15,975 bases of DNA from an uncultured Eubacterium sp. (lineage in GTDB: Bacteria > Bacillota > Clostridia > Lachnospirales > Lachnospiraceae), in contig CAJUAU010000020.1 of the NCBI GenBank assembly GCA_910584645.1, forward strand, positions 36,500-52,474, written 5' to 3'. Shown piece by piece: positions 7,375 through 14,026 of this stretch. Position numbers and translations under genes: made by a program. The number at the start of each line of letters is the position of its first letter. Position 1 is the first letter of the stretch. Under the pieces are notes generated by a model. That model was not told the origin of the DNA and did not search any database. It worked only from the letters and a program-made list of their open reading frames with translations.

Positions 7375-7516
7375 GAGTATCTCCTGCTTTTTGTAACCGT
7401 CTGATATTTTTCTTAATATTCAAACAGATTACGTAATATTATCCGCTACATTTTGTAACAAATATGTAACATATTATATCATGAATTTTAAAAAAATCAA
7501 CCCCTTTTGCAAAAAT
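7375..7516. other. AT-rich intergenic region upstream of the hydrolase gene
   Basis: This stretch must hold the hydrolase promoter. No -35/-10 pair with normal spacing stands out. On the minus strand it contains two GTTACA motifs 11 bp apart (around 7457-7473), a TTTGTAACAAA palindrome and an ATTACGTAAT palindrome, any of which could be regulator sites. Nothing firmer can be said. Confidence 0.4.
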
Positions 7517-7547
7517 AATAGACTGTCTCTCAAAGAAACAGCCTATT
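7517..7547 (-). terminator. Terminator of the thrC-hisA operon
   Basis: On the minus strand, a 13-base stem AATAGGCTGTTTC pairs with GAGACAGTCTATT (11 Watson-Crick pairs, mismatches compatible with G-U) around a TTTGA loop, and is followed by ATTTTTG. It lies 29 bp after the hisA stop codon. Confidence 0.85.
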
Positions 7548-7576
7548 TTCGTTGTTTTTCCTACTATATTTTTTCT

Positions 7577-8356
7577 TTATAATTTGTTATACTTTGTAAT
7601 AATTTCATCAAATTTTAGCCTTCCACCAAAAAGATCCAGAGCACTTCCCACAGTAAAATCCATCCGCCCCTGAGACATCTCTTCCAGCAGTTCCAGATCC
7701 TCCATCTTGCCGATGCCGCCAGCATAGGTAACAAGAATCTCTGTATTCTGGGCAAGTATTTCCACCAGTCCCCGGTCAATCCCGCCGCCGGTTCCCTCTA
7801 CATTGACGCCGTGAATAAGAAATTCATCACAATATCCACAGAGCCGGCTCATAAGCGCCTCATCCAGCGGTTGTTTTGTAAAATTCTGCCACCGGTCCGT
7901 AACAATATAGTAAATCCCATCCTTTTTCCGACAGCTCAGATCAAGAACCAGATGTTTTTTTCCCACCAGCCGTGAAAGATTTTCCAGTCTCTCAAAATGG
8001 ATCTCCCCGCCTGAAAACACATAGGAAGTGACGATCACATGGCTGGCTCCTGCCTCCAGAAAATGTCTGGCATTATCGCAGGTGATACCGCCCCCCACCT
8101 GCAGTCCGCCGGGATATTCCCTGAGGGCGGATTCCGCCTGTCTGACGTCTTCCTCATAGTATTCGCTCCCCACTGGGTTAAGAAGAATAACATGACCGCC
8201 AGAAAGCCCCTTTTCCCTGTACAATCTGGCATAATCCGCCGCCGAGAGCCGGGATACAAAGTTTTCATCCGCCTGATCCCCGGTGTCTCTCAGGCTTCCA
8301 CCGACAATCTGCTTCACCCTGCCGTTATGAATATCGATACATGGTCTGAAATTCAT
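7577..8356 (-). CDS. hisA: HisA of eukaryotic (yeast His6) type: ProFAR isomerase
   Basis: Phosphoribosylformimino-5-aminoimidazole carboxamide ribotide isomerase, fourth step of histidine synthesis, a cytosolic TIM barrel. The 259-residue sequence follows yeast His6 rather than bacterial HisA: CIDIHNGRVKQIVGGSL (6-22), QVGGGI (86-91), LDLSCRK (138-144), EFLIHGVNVEG (178-188) and a GSALDLFGG end block (237-245) all have direct counterparts in His6 as I recall it. D8 is the expected catalytic acid/base, and D139 or the D of the NVEG region may provide the second. It starts at 8356 with GAAGGG about 8 bases upstream, 38 bp after thrC, and ends before a clear terminator, so thrC and hisA form a two-gene operon. 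No other his genes are in the window. Activity is inferred from similarity. Confidence 0.92.
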   Translation of the reverse strand: MNFRPCIDIHNGRVKQIVGGSLRDTGDQADENFVSRLSAADYARLYREKGLSGGHVILLNPVGSEYYEEDVRQAESALREYPGGLQVGGGITCDNARHFLEAGASHVIVTSYVFSGGEIHFERLENLSRLVGKKHLVLDLSCRKKDGIYYIVTDRWQNFTKQPLDEALMSRLCGYCDEFLIHGVNVEGTGGGIDRGLVEILAQNTEILVTYAGGIGKMEDLELLEEMSQGRMDFTVGSALDLFGGRLKFDEIITKYNKL

Positions 8357-8394
8357 TCGCTTTTCCCTTCCGATCCAGCCTGACGTGTGTCAGC

Positions 8395-9876
8395 TTAAAT
8401 TCCAAGTATGTTCTTTACGGTCTGCTCCATTTCTGATCTGTCGCAGACGGTATCATGAAGAATATTGGCAAAACGGATTTCTTCGATGGCCTTTGGCACA
8501 GCCACACCGGAAATTTCCTTCAGCTGGTCCACCAGCTCAAAGTCTGACATGCTGTCATACTTGCTGTCAATGGCATTCATGACGCTTCTCGTGAATTTAT
8601 ATGGACTCGCCGTAGAAGCGATCACCGTCTTAACTCCTGTCTGCGCTGCTTTCTTATAATATACTTCACTTGCCACCGCGGTATGGGTATCCATGATATA
8701 CCCGGTCTTATCGTACAACCGTTTGATGGCGGCATGGGTCTCTTCTTCGGAAGCATAACCACCTGTAAAATCTTCTAATTTTTCCCGCATCTCAGGTGTG
8801 ATGCTGTACTCTCCGTCACTAGCCAGGGCATCCATAAGCTCTTTCGTCTTTGCCGCATCCTCACCGGCTATGCGGTAGATCAGCCTCTCTAAATTGCTGG
8901 AAATAAGAATGTCCATGGAGGGAGACGACGTAAGGATAAACTCTCTTTTTCTGTCATATTTCCCAGTATTGAAAAAGTCAAATAATACTTTATTTTCATT
9001 GGACGCACAATACAGTGTGTTGATGGGAATTCCCATATTTTTGGCATAATATGCCGCCAGTATATTTCCAAAGTTCCCCGTGGGAACCACCACGTTGATC
9101 TTCTCACCGCAGGAAATCTCCCCCTGCTTTAACAGCTGTCCATATGCATACACATAATAAACGATCTGGGGAACGAGACGGCCAATATTGATGGAGTTTG
9201 CCGATGAAAACTGGTATCCCGCTTCATTCATCTGCGCCGCCAGTTCTTTGGAACCAAACATTTTCTTAACACCAGTCTGGGCGTCATCAAAATTTCCCAG
9301 GATGCCTACCACATGGGTATTTTCTCCCGTCTGTGTCAGCATCTGCCTCTCCTGGATCGGGCTGACGCCGTTTTTCGGATAAAATACAATGATGCTCGTA
9401 CCCGGCACATCTGCAAATCCTGCCAGCGCTGCCTTTCCGGTATCTCCGGAGGTAGCTGTCAGAATGACAATCTCGTTTTTTACTCCGTTCTTCTTCGCCG
9501 AAGTCGTCATCAGATAGGGGAGAATGGAAAGCGCCATATCCTTGAAGGCAATGGTTTTTCCATGAAAAAGCTCCAGATAATAAGCACCGTCTTTTTTCAC
9601 CAGGGGAGCGATCTGCTCTGTATCAAATTTATCGTCATAAGCACCATCAATACAATACATCAGCTCTTCTTTTGTAAAATCGGATAAAAACAGCTTCATA
9701 ACTTCATAAGCTGTCTCCTTATAGGAAAGATCCGCCAATGTTTCCAGACCTGTCTCCAGCTCCGGGATCCCATCCGGCACAAACAGCCCGCCATCCTCTG
9801 CCAGCCCCTTTAAGATCGCCTGGGAAGCTGTCACTTTATCTCCATTGCTTCTTGTACTTTTATACATGATACTCAT
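8395..9876 (-). CDS. thrC: Threonine synthase (PLP-dependent)
   Basis: Converts O-phosphohomoserine to threonine and phosphate, the last step of threonine synthesis, cytosolic. The 493-residue protein is the long, fold-type II form. It shows the N-terminal YKSTRSN...EDGGLFVP region (5-34), the PLP lysine in HGKTIAFKDMA (K112) and the phosphate-binding SGDTGKAA (143-150), with the C-terminal part typical of the ThrC family. The first ATG (9876) has AAAGGA 12 bases upstream; an ATG three codons later is possible. A promoter lies about 57 bp upstream, and hisA follows 38 bp downstream. No T-box or riboswitch structure was seen in the short leader. Confidence 0.95.
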   Translation of the reverse strand: MSIMYKSTRSNGDKVTASQAILKGLAEDGGLFVPDGIPELETGLETLADLSYKETAYEVMKLFLSDFTKEELMYCIDGAYDDKFDTEQIAPLVKKDGAYYLELFHGKTIAFKDMALSILPYLMTTSAKKNGVKNEIVILTATSGDTGKAALAGFADVPGTSIIVFYPKNGVSPIQERQMLTQTGENTHVVGILGNFDDAQTGVKKMFGSKELAAQMNEAGYQFSSANSINIGRLVPQIVYYVYAYGQLLKQGEISCGEKINVVVPTGNFGNILAAYYAKNMGIPINTLYCASNENKVLFDFFNTGKYDRKREFILTSSPSMDILISSNLERLIYRIAGEDAAKTKELMDALASDGEYSITPEMREKLEDFTGGYASEEETHAAIKRLYDKTGYIMDTHTAVASEVYYKKAAQTGVKTVIASTASPYKFTRSVMNAIDSKYDSMSDFELVDQLKEISGVAVPKAIEEIRFANILHDTVCDRSEMEQTVKNILGI

Positions 9877-9932
9877 AACAAATACCAGTCCTTTCTATCC
9901 TTTTCACTGATTAACGCATACTAGTGACCTCT

Positions 9933-9961
9933 ATATTAACACCTTTTTCTCCTTTTTACAA
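9933..9961 (-). promoter_or_regulatory. thrC-hisA promoter
   Basis: On the minus strand, -35 TTGTAA (9956-9961), 17-bp spacer, -10 TAATAT (9933-9938). It sits between the end of the ABC operon and thrC, showing that thrC need not depend on the ABC promoter. No good terminator is visible between the ABC ATPase stop (9998) and this promoter. Confidence 0.72.
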
Positions 9962-9997
9962 TAGCGGGATAAGAAAAGCTTATTACATCCTATTGCC

Positions 9998-10669
9998 CTA
10001 GGTGTTCTGTACGATCTCCCCATCCGATATAGTTATAACCCGGTGACAGCTTTTTGCTACATTTTCATCATGTGTCACAAGAATAACGGTCTTCCCCTGA
10101 CGATTGACGGCAGAAAAAATATCAATGATCTCTTTTCCCGTTTTTTGATCCAGGGCTCCTGTCGGCTCATCGCACAATAAAATGCTGGCGTCATTTACTA
10201 ATGCCCTTGCGATCGCCACCCTCTGCCTCTGGCCCCCGGAGAGCCGCATCGCCAGCTGCTGTTTTTTCTCCAGAAGCCCCACTTTGTCCAGCATTGCTTC
10301 TACTCTTTTTTTCTTTTCTTTTTTATGCTTTTTGGAATAATATAACGGCAGCATTACATTCTTTTCCACCGTACATCGTTCAATCAGTCCAAAATCCTGC
10401 ATAACAAAGCCGAAAACCTCATTTCTCAGACCCGCCATTTTTTTGTCTGAATAATTACGGATATTTATATCATTTATGTAATATTCTCCTCCTGTTGCTT
10501 TGTCCATACAGCCCATTATATTCAACAGTGTAGACTTTCCAGAGCCGGAGGCCCCCATTATGGCAACACACTCCCCCTCATCTATTTCCAGGTCCACATG
10601 TTTCAGCGCCTCTACCTGTATTCCATTATTCTGGTATACCTTGGATACATCTTCTAATCTTAGCAACAT
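9998..10669 (-). CDS. ABC transporter ATP-binding protein, MacB/LolD type
   Basis: A 223-residue ATPase that would power the two permeases encoded just upstream, at the inner face of the membrane. It has Walker A GASGSGKST (39-47), a Q-loop at Q91, signature LSGGQ (143-147) with RQRVAIARA, Walker B ILLCDEPTGALD (163-174) and the H-loop in VTHD (H200). A lysine-rich stretch at 113-121 is unusual. The pattern is that of the MacB/LolD/bacteriocin-export group. The frame is open to 10855, but the ATG at 10669 starts the conserved MLLRLEDVSKVY and has AGGAGAGG 8 bases upstream. It lies 20 bp after permease 1. A broken copy of its residues 56-108 is found at 13872-14022. The substrate is probably the secreted 125-residue protein or a related cell-envelope compound; this is inference. 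Confidence 0.93.
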   Translation of the reverse strand: MLLRLEDVSKVYQNNGIQVEALKHVDLEIDEGECVAIMGASGSGKSTLLNIMGCMDKATGGEYYINDINIRNYSDKKMAGLRNEVFGFVMQDFGLIERCTVEKNVMLPLYYSKKHKKEKKKRVEAMLDKVGLLEKKQQLAMRLSGGQRQRVAIARALVNDASILLCDEPTGALDQKTGKEIIDIFSAVNRQGKTVILVTHDENVAKSCHRVITISDGEIVQNT

Positions 10670-10689
10670 ACTCCGTACCTCTCCTCTTT

Positions 10690-11745
10690 CTATTCCTGCC
10701 TTACTAATTGAATGATCTCTTTGTGTAAATATCTTCCTACAATAACACTTATGATCGCAAAACCAATGAAAAGAATTGCTATCAGCGCTAACAGGATCCC
10801 CATCCACTCCATCTCTGTACCAAATATGGCAATCATGGAGGCTGAGAATTCCCAACGCTCAAGTAAAATAAGGAATAACTTTATAACCGCCGTTCCCAGG
10901 GCAAAGGTTCCCGACACAAATATCATAAATTCCCTGACAACCCACCAAAAGATCTGCCAGGTCCCTGCCCCGGCCAATTTGCGCAGAACAATTTCTTTGC
11001 GTCTTCCCCGCAGCCAGATATAAATGGCTGAAAATATATTTAGCAGGACAACAAGGCTGACAGATAGATACATCACTATCGCCCCATTTATACTGCTCTG
11101 CATGTTTTGGTTTAATTTAGCTGTTTCATTTTCTGCCTTATTATAGATCATTTTATCATTTTCAGATACTGTATGAAAAGCAGCGATACTTTCCGCCCCA
11201 TTGTCACAGAACCCATAACTTCCTTCTGCCTGATCCATGATCCCCTCTGCATATAAATTCACCAAATATTTATTTGATCTTCTGTCATTTATATTTCCTT
11301 TGGAATATACCCCCACTACCAGAAAATCCGCATTATAAATGTGAAACCATGTCTGGTTATTCTCCTGACGGCACAACTTCAGCATATCTTCCCGCACTAA
11401 AACTACGTTTGTTCCAGAGGCATACTCTTCTGCCGAGAAAAATCTTCCCCGCAGCAGCCTTATGTCATTATTTCCTGATTTCCCCAGATCAACGGCGCAC
11501 CCGCCCTGCAACTTTATTCCTTTAATCTGATATTCACCGATCCCTCTTAAAATCCCAGAATAATATCTGCAATCAGAGGACTGTCCACTCTTAGGATATA
11601 AGATAACATAGTCCGATGACATCCCTGGTATTGGCTTATAAATATTTTTTTGTCTTACGACTGCGATCCCACATAAACCGAACAATACAGATACCATAGT
11701 CAGAATCACAACGATTAATCCGGATTTATAAAAAAACTGTCTCAT
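10690..11745 (-). CDS. ABC transporter permease 1, FtsX/MacB-like
   Basis: A 351-residue membrane protein with the MacB/FtsX layout: one N-terminal transmembrane helix (about 10-28), a long extracellular domain (about 30-220) and three C-terminal helices (about 224-247, 270-295, 315-340). The cytosolic loop RRKEIVLRKLAGAG (about 249-262) after the second helix is the family's hallmark and would contact the ATPase. The start at 11745 has AAAGG 7 bases upstream. It sits 33 bp after permease 2 and 20 bp before the ATPase, so the three genes are one operon. Such MacB-like pumps usually act on substrates at the outer face of the membrane or export peptides and antibiotics. The extracellular domain shows no family I recognise beyond this. 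Confidence 0.82.
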   Translation of the reverse strand: MRQFFYKSGLIVVILTMVSVLFGLCGIAVVRQKNIYKPIPGMSSDYVILYPKSGQSSDCRYYSGILRGIGEYQIKGIKLQGGCAVDLGKSGNNDIRLLRGRFFSAEEYASGTNVVLVREDMLKLCRQENNQTWFHIYNADFLVVGVYSKGNINDRRSNKYLVNLYAEGIMDQAEGSYGFCDNGAESIAAFHTVSENDKMIYNKAENETAKLNQNMQSSINGAIVMYLSVSLVVLLNIFSAIYIWLRGRRKEIVLRKLAGAGTWQIFWWVVREFMIFVSGTFALGTAVIKLFLILLERWEFSASMIAIFGTEMEWMGILLALIAILFIGFAIISVIVGRYLHKEIIQLVRQE

Positions 11746-11778
11746 TGCTTTACCTTTCTATCTCTCATTAATTCTAAG

Positions 11779-12981
11779 TTATTCATAACTTTTTTTATAT
11801 AATGTCTGTATTGTCTGCCGTTTTAATATACATATGGGAAGCAGACACAACAATAGAATATATGCCCCTGAAAAAGACAAGGACATAAAAGCCGTTGGGG
11901 ATGCTTTTTTTATCAGAATCACAAAAACAGCAGATGATATATATATGCACCACATCTGCATTATGATCCGGAAAATAACAGCGCCCTTGTCTGCCCCGCA
12001 CATCATATGAACGGCAAATTCTCTTTTCGCATCGGAGATAAATTGAAGGACATTGCCTGTCATTGCAATAAGACAAAATATAAATAGAATTACCATTATG
12101 CTGCCATTCAGGATCATTTCATCTTTTATATCCCCAGTAATGGCATCCATCTGGAATGAAAAATTATTAATGCTAAGATCCATCAGATCCTTGTCTCTTG
12201 ACTGCTCAACCACATTTTCCATAAAATCGTTGTCTTTTATGATGTAGTAGGTCGTAACAAAATAATCCAGCAGATCAACAGAATCCTCTGGGTCAATCTC
12301 AGATAATTTCAGGATCACCTGGTCCAGATAAACAGGCTCCCTTCTTTCCCCTGGCGCAATATAATAAGATCCCTCCTCCAGAAAACCCTCTATCTCATAT
12401 GCCTGATGATTTGAATCATAGATAATATCATGTAATTGGTAGATTTTCTGAAAGCTGCTGCCAAGGACAACAGGAATCTTTCCTTCTGATTTCTTTTTAA
12501 ATTGATCCAGATCCCCCTCTGGTTTTAACTGAAATATCTGAAAAAAGTTTTCTGATACCGATATCATATCCAGAGAGTCCTCATTTTCCTCCGGAACTTT
12601 CCATATCTGCGCGACATCTTTTGCTAATTCCTCTGACATATAAAATCTCTTATTTGAGTTTGCTGTAAAACTTAAAATATCTCCATGGGAAGCTTCCACT
12701 CTATTCTGAACAGAATCATATAATTCGGCTAATTGATGAAGTTTGTTTTCATCATTTAATAACTCCTCGAACTTTTCATCTGTTGTTTCATCCCGAAACA
12801 TATAAATCTCTGACTGCTCCGTAATTTTATCAAACTTGTCTTTCACATCTGTATATTCAAAAGCACTTTGAAGAATAATAGAAAGCAGCACACAGACAAT
12901 GCTGATCTGTATAATATTCCACGAAAAATAAACCTTGTTTTTACGTATGTCGTTTATTACAAACAGAAATTGGTTTTTCAT
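11779..12981 (-). CDS. ABC transporter permease 2, FtsX-like
   Basis: A 400-residue membrane protein with the same four-helix plan as permease 1: an N-terminal helix (about 22-42), a large and rather acidic extracellular domain (about 45-290), and three C-terminal helices (about 292-315, 338-360, 370-392), with DAKREFAVHMMCGAD in the coupling loop. The two permeases are diverged partners and probably form a heterodimer with the ATPase. The ATG at 12981 has GGAAGG close upstream. It is the first transporter gene after the small secreted protein gene, from which a hairpin separates it. The acidic extracellular domain could suit a cationic substrate, but that is speculation. Confidence 0.78.
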   Translation of the reverse strand: MKNQFLFVINDIRKNKVYFSWNIIQISIVCVLLSIILQSAFEYTDVKDKFDKITEQSEIYMFRDETTDEKFEELLNDENKLHQLAELYDSVQNRVEASHGDILSFTANSNKRFYMSEELAKDVAQIWKVPEENEDSLDMISVSENFFQIFQLKPEGDLDQFKKKSEGKIPVVLGSSFQKIYQLHDIIYDSNHQAYEIEGFLEEGSYYIAPGERREPVYLDQVILKLSEIDPEDSVDLLDYFVTTYYIIKDNDFMENVVEQSRDKDLMDLSINNFSFQMDAITGDIKDEMILNGSIMVILFIFCLIAMTGNVLQFISDAKREFAVHMMCGADKGAVIFRIIMQMWCIYISSAVFVILIKKASPTAFMSLSFSGAYILLLCLLPICILKRQTIQTLYKKSYE

Positions 12982-13019
12982 AATCCTTCCCTTTTCTTTT
13001 CATAATGTCTTAAAAATGG

Positions 13020-13084
13020 GCGGTCCTGCACCCAGTAATTCCTTTATATAAATATCTAAAAAACATTACGGAATACAAGACCGC
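13020..13084 (-). terminator. Hairpin between the secreted-protein gene and the transporter genes
   Basis: GCGGTC (13020-13025) pairs with GACCGC (13079-13084). The stem extends inward with mismatches through GTATTCC/GGAATTAC-like arms. On the minus strand it is followed by CCATTTTTAAG, a weak U-tract. It lies 31 bp after the stop of the 125-residue gene. It could be a leaky terminator that keeps transporter expression below that of the peptide, or a 3' stabiliser. No second promoter was seen between it and permease 2. Confidence 0.6.
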
Positions 13085-13115
13085 TAATTATTCACTTATA
13101 ATAAAATAATGCTTT

Positions 13116-13493
13116 CTAGTTATATTTCCATCCCCATGTTGCAGTGGCTACATAAAATGGATTGTTTCCACAAGTCAAAGAGGCCCTTCCCTGCTTCTTC
13201 TCAGCTCTTGTAAAAGCTTCACTCCAAACCTTTTTATCATATGACCCCTCTTGAATTCTTACCCAGCACTGTTTTATATAAGCATTCTTTTTTACACCAT
13301 ACTTTGTATCAGCAGCTGTTGTTTTATATCCCGAGTTGAACCATGCTGTTACACTTATTTGAGTCAAAGAGGTATTAGAACCTCCATATGGCGAATATGT
13401 CATGGCTGAGGCAGAAATTCCAATAACCCCATATACTATTACTGCTATAGCAATTACTGCTACTGTCTTTTTTATAATTGTTTTTATTTTCAT
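13116..13493 (-). CDS. Small secreted cationic two-cysteine protein, bacteriocin-like
   Basis: A 125-residue protein with no family I can name. Residues 1-30 form a Sec signal peptide (lysine-rich start, long hydrophobic core, cleavage expected after ASA at 30). The 95-residue mature part is cationic (about 13 K/R against 5 D/E) and rich in aromatic residues, with two cysteines (C76, C108) that could form one disulphide and a C-terminus WGWKYN. The ATG at 13493 has AAAGGAG about 9 bases upstream; a start at 13526 lacks one. It is followed by two FtsX-like permeases and an ATPase, the layout of lactococcin 972-type and similar bacteriocin operons, and its mature length resembles that class. 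But the typical Lcn972 motifs are not clear, so membership is not claimed. Other options are a secreted toxin or a surface signalling protein. Promoter P1 lies about 205 bp upstream. Confidence 0.75.
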   Translation of the reverse strand: MKIKTIIKKTVAVIAIAVIVYGVIGISASAMTYSPYGGSNTSLTQISVTAWFNSGYKTTAADTKYGVKKNAYIKQCWVRIQEGSYDKKVWSEAFTRAEKKQGRASLTCGNNPFYVATATWGWKYN

Positions 13494-13557
13494 TATGTAT
13501 CTCTCCTTTATTTTGCTTGCACACAACTGTTTTTATTAACTTAAACTCTTTTTTCCA

Positions 13558-13607
13558 GCGTTCTTCTCAATATACATCCATCAATGACTACCTTATGAAA
13601 AGAACGC
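13558..13607 (-). promoter_or_regulatory. Leader hairpin, P1 copy
   Basis: GCGTTCTT (13558-13565) pairs perfectly with AAGAACGC (13600-13607). The 34-base loop holds sequence conserved with the P2 leader (a TCATTGATGG core on the minus strand). No U-tract follows, so it is not a simple terminator. The 5' arm on the mRNA overlaps the end of the possible 19-codon ORF. Confidence 0.55.
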
Positions 13608-13647
13608 AGGACACAATTTCTTCTCTGCAACCATAAATAATTTGCAT
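13588..13647 (-). CDS. Possible 19-residue leader peptide
   Basis: ATG at 13645-13647 opens a 19-codon frame (MQIIYGCREEIVSCVLFIR) closed by TAG at 13588. It has a good Shine-Dalgarno, GAGGTG, 5 bases before the ATG, and lies in the untranslated leader between P1 and the secreted-protein gene. It ends within the leader hairpin, so its translation could affect folding of the leader. Two cysteines are present. The corresponding part of the P2 leader is missing, replaced by a MITE-like element. With no homologue to compare, it may be a chance frame. Confidence 0.3.
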   Translation of the reverse strand: MQIIYGCREEIVSCVLFIR

Positions 13648-13697
13648 TCTTTCACCTCACTTCCCATACAAGCCCTTATCACAATATCTACCCCTCT

Positions 13698-13729
13698 ATT
13701 GTACCACATAAATCCCCCGATTTGTTCAA
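13698..13729 (-). promoter_or_regulatory. Promoter P1 of the secreted-protein/ABC operon
   Basis: On the minus strand, -10 TACAAT (13698-13703), 20-bp spacer, weak -35 TTGAAC (13724-13729). The overlong spacer is typical of activator-dependent promoters. The same arrangement occurs at P2. A leader of roughly 195 bases separates it from the 125-residue gene. Confidence 0.65.
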
Positions 13730-13738
13730 AATGGCATC

Positions 13739-13766
13739 AACGACACAAACTTGCGACAAACGACAC
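13739..13766 (-). promoter_or_regulatory. Direct-repeat activator site at P1
   Basis: Two GTGTCGTT octamers (minus strand) with a 20-bp period, at 13739-13746 and 13759-13766, with a related CAAGTTTGT between them. The inner octamer ends 35 bp from the -10 box. The sequence and spacing are conserved at P2. The two-turn direct repeat upstream of a weak -35 recalls LytTR-type response-regulator boxes (peptide quorum sensing), but the regulator is not in this window. Confidence 0.6.
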
Positions 13767-13871
13767 TTTCCTCAGCGAAAAAATGTTATTCTTAAAAATT
13801 TTTTATTGAGTTTCGAGATGAATTTACTTCTGTCCTGCCCCTAACAACAACGGAAAACCATGAACAATCGC

Positions 13872-14022
13872 CGGCAACATTACATTCTTTTCCACTGTAT
13901 ATCGTTCAATCAGTCCAAAATCCTGCATAACAAAGCCAAAATCTCATTCCTCAAACCCACCATTTTTTTGTCAGAATAATAACAGATTTTTATATCATTT
14001 ATGTAATATTCTCTTCCTGCCG
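13872..14022 (-). pseudogene. Fragment of an ABC ATPase gene
   Basis: This piece is closely similar to 10346-10502 inside the ABC ATPase gene, in the same orientation, and corresponds to its residues of about 56-108 (EYYINDI, SDKK and the Q-loop segment are still readable). A 1-bp deletion (CCAAAATC against CCGAAAACC) breaks the frame, and both Walker motifs are absent. One end touches the stop codon of the LRR gene; the other ends in unrelated sequence. It is best explained as the remnant of a second transporter operon that followed the LRR gene after a tandem duplication. Confidence 0.88.
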
Positions 14023-14026
14023 CTGC

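Larger units (their letters stand above)
13690..13838. repeat. Duplicated promoter region, copy 1
   Basis: About 150 bp similar to 15712-15862, covering the -10 box, the 20-bp spacer, the GTGTCGTT repeats and the AT-rich upstream part. Conservation is highest at the direct repeat (a run of more than 25 identical bases around 13739-13770). The rest of the 13494-14026 gap holds the leader hairpin, the possible leader peptide and the ATPase remnant. Confidence 0.8.

Noticed and set aside
9877..9932. T-box or riboswitch in front of thrC
   Set aside because: The leader from the predicted promoter is only about 50 bases long and has no T-box core sequence or specifier-type stem.
10670..10855. 62-residue N-terminal extension of the ABC ATPase
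   Set aside because: The extension overlaps the permease 1 gene, has no ABC-like sequence, and the ATG at 10669 has an excellent ribosome binding site and the conserved start.
13116..13493. Assignment to the lactococcin 972 bacteriocin family
   Set aside because: Length, signal peptide and operon context fit, but the characteristic N-terminal glycine/tryptophan motif and the overall pattern are not clear by eye. I kept it as bacteriocin-like only.
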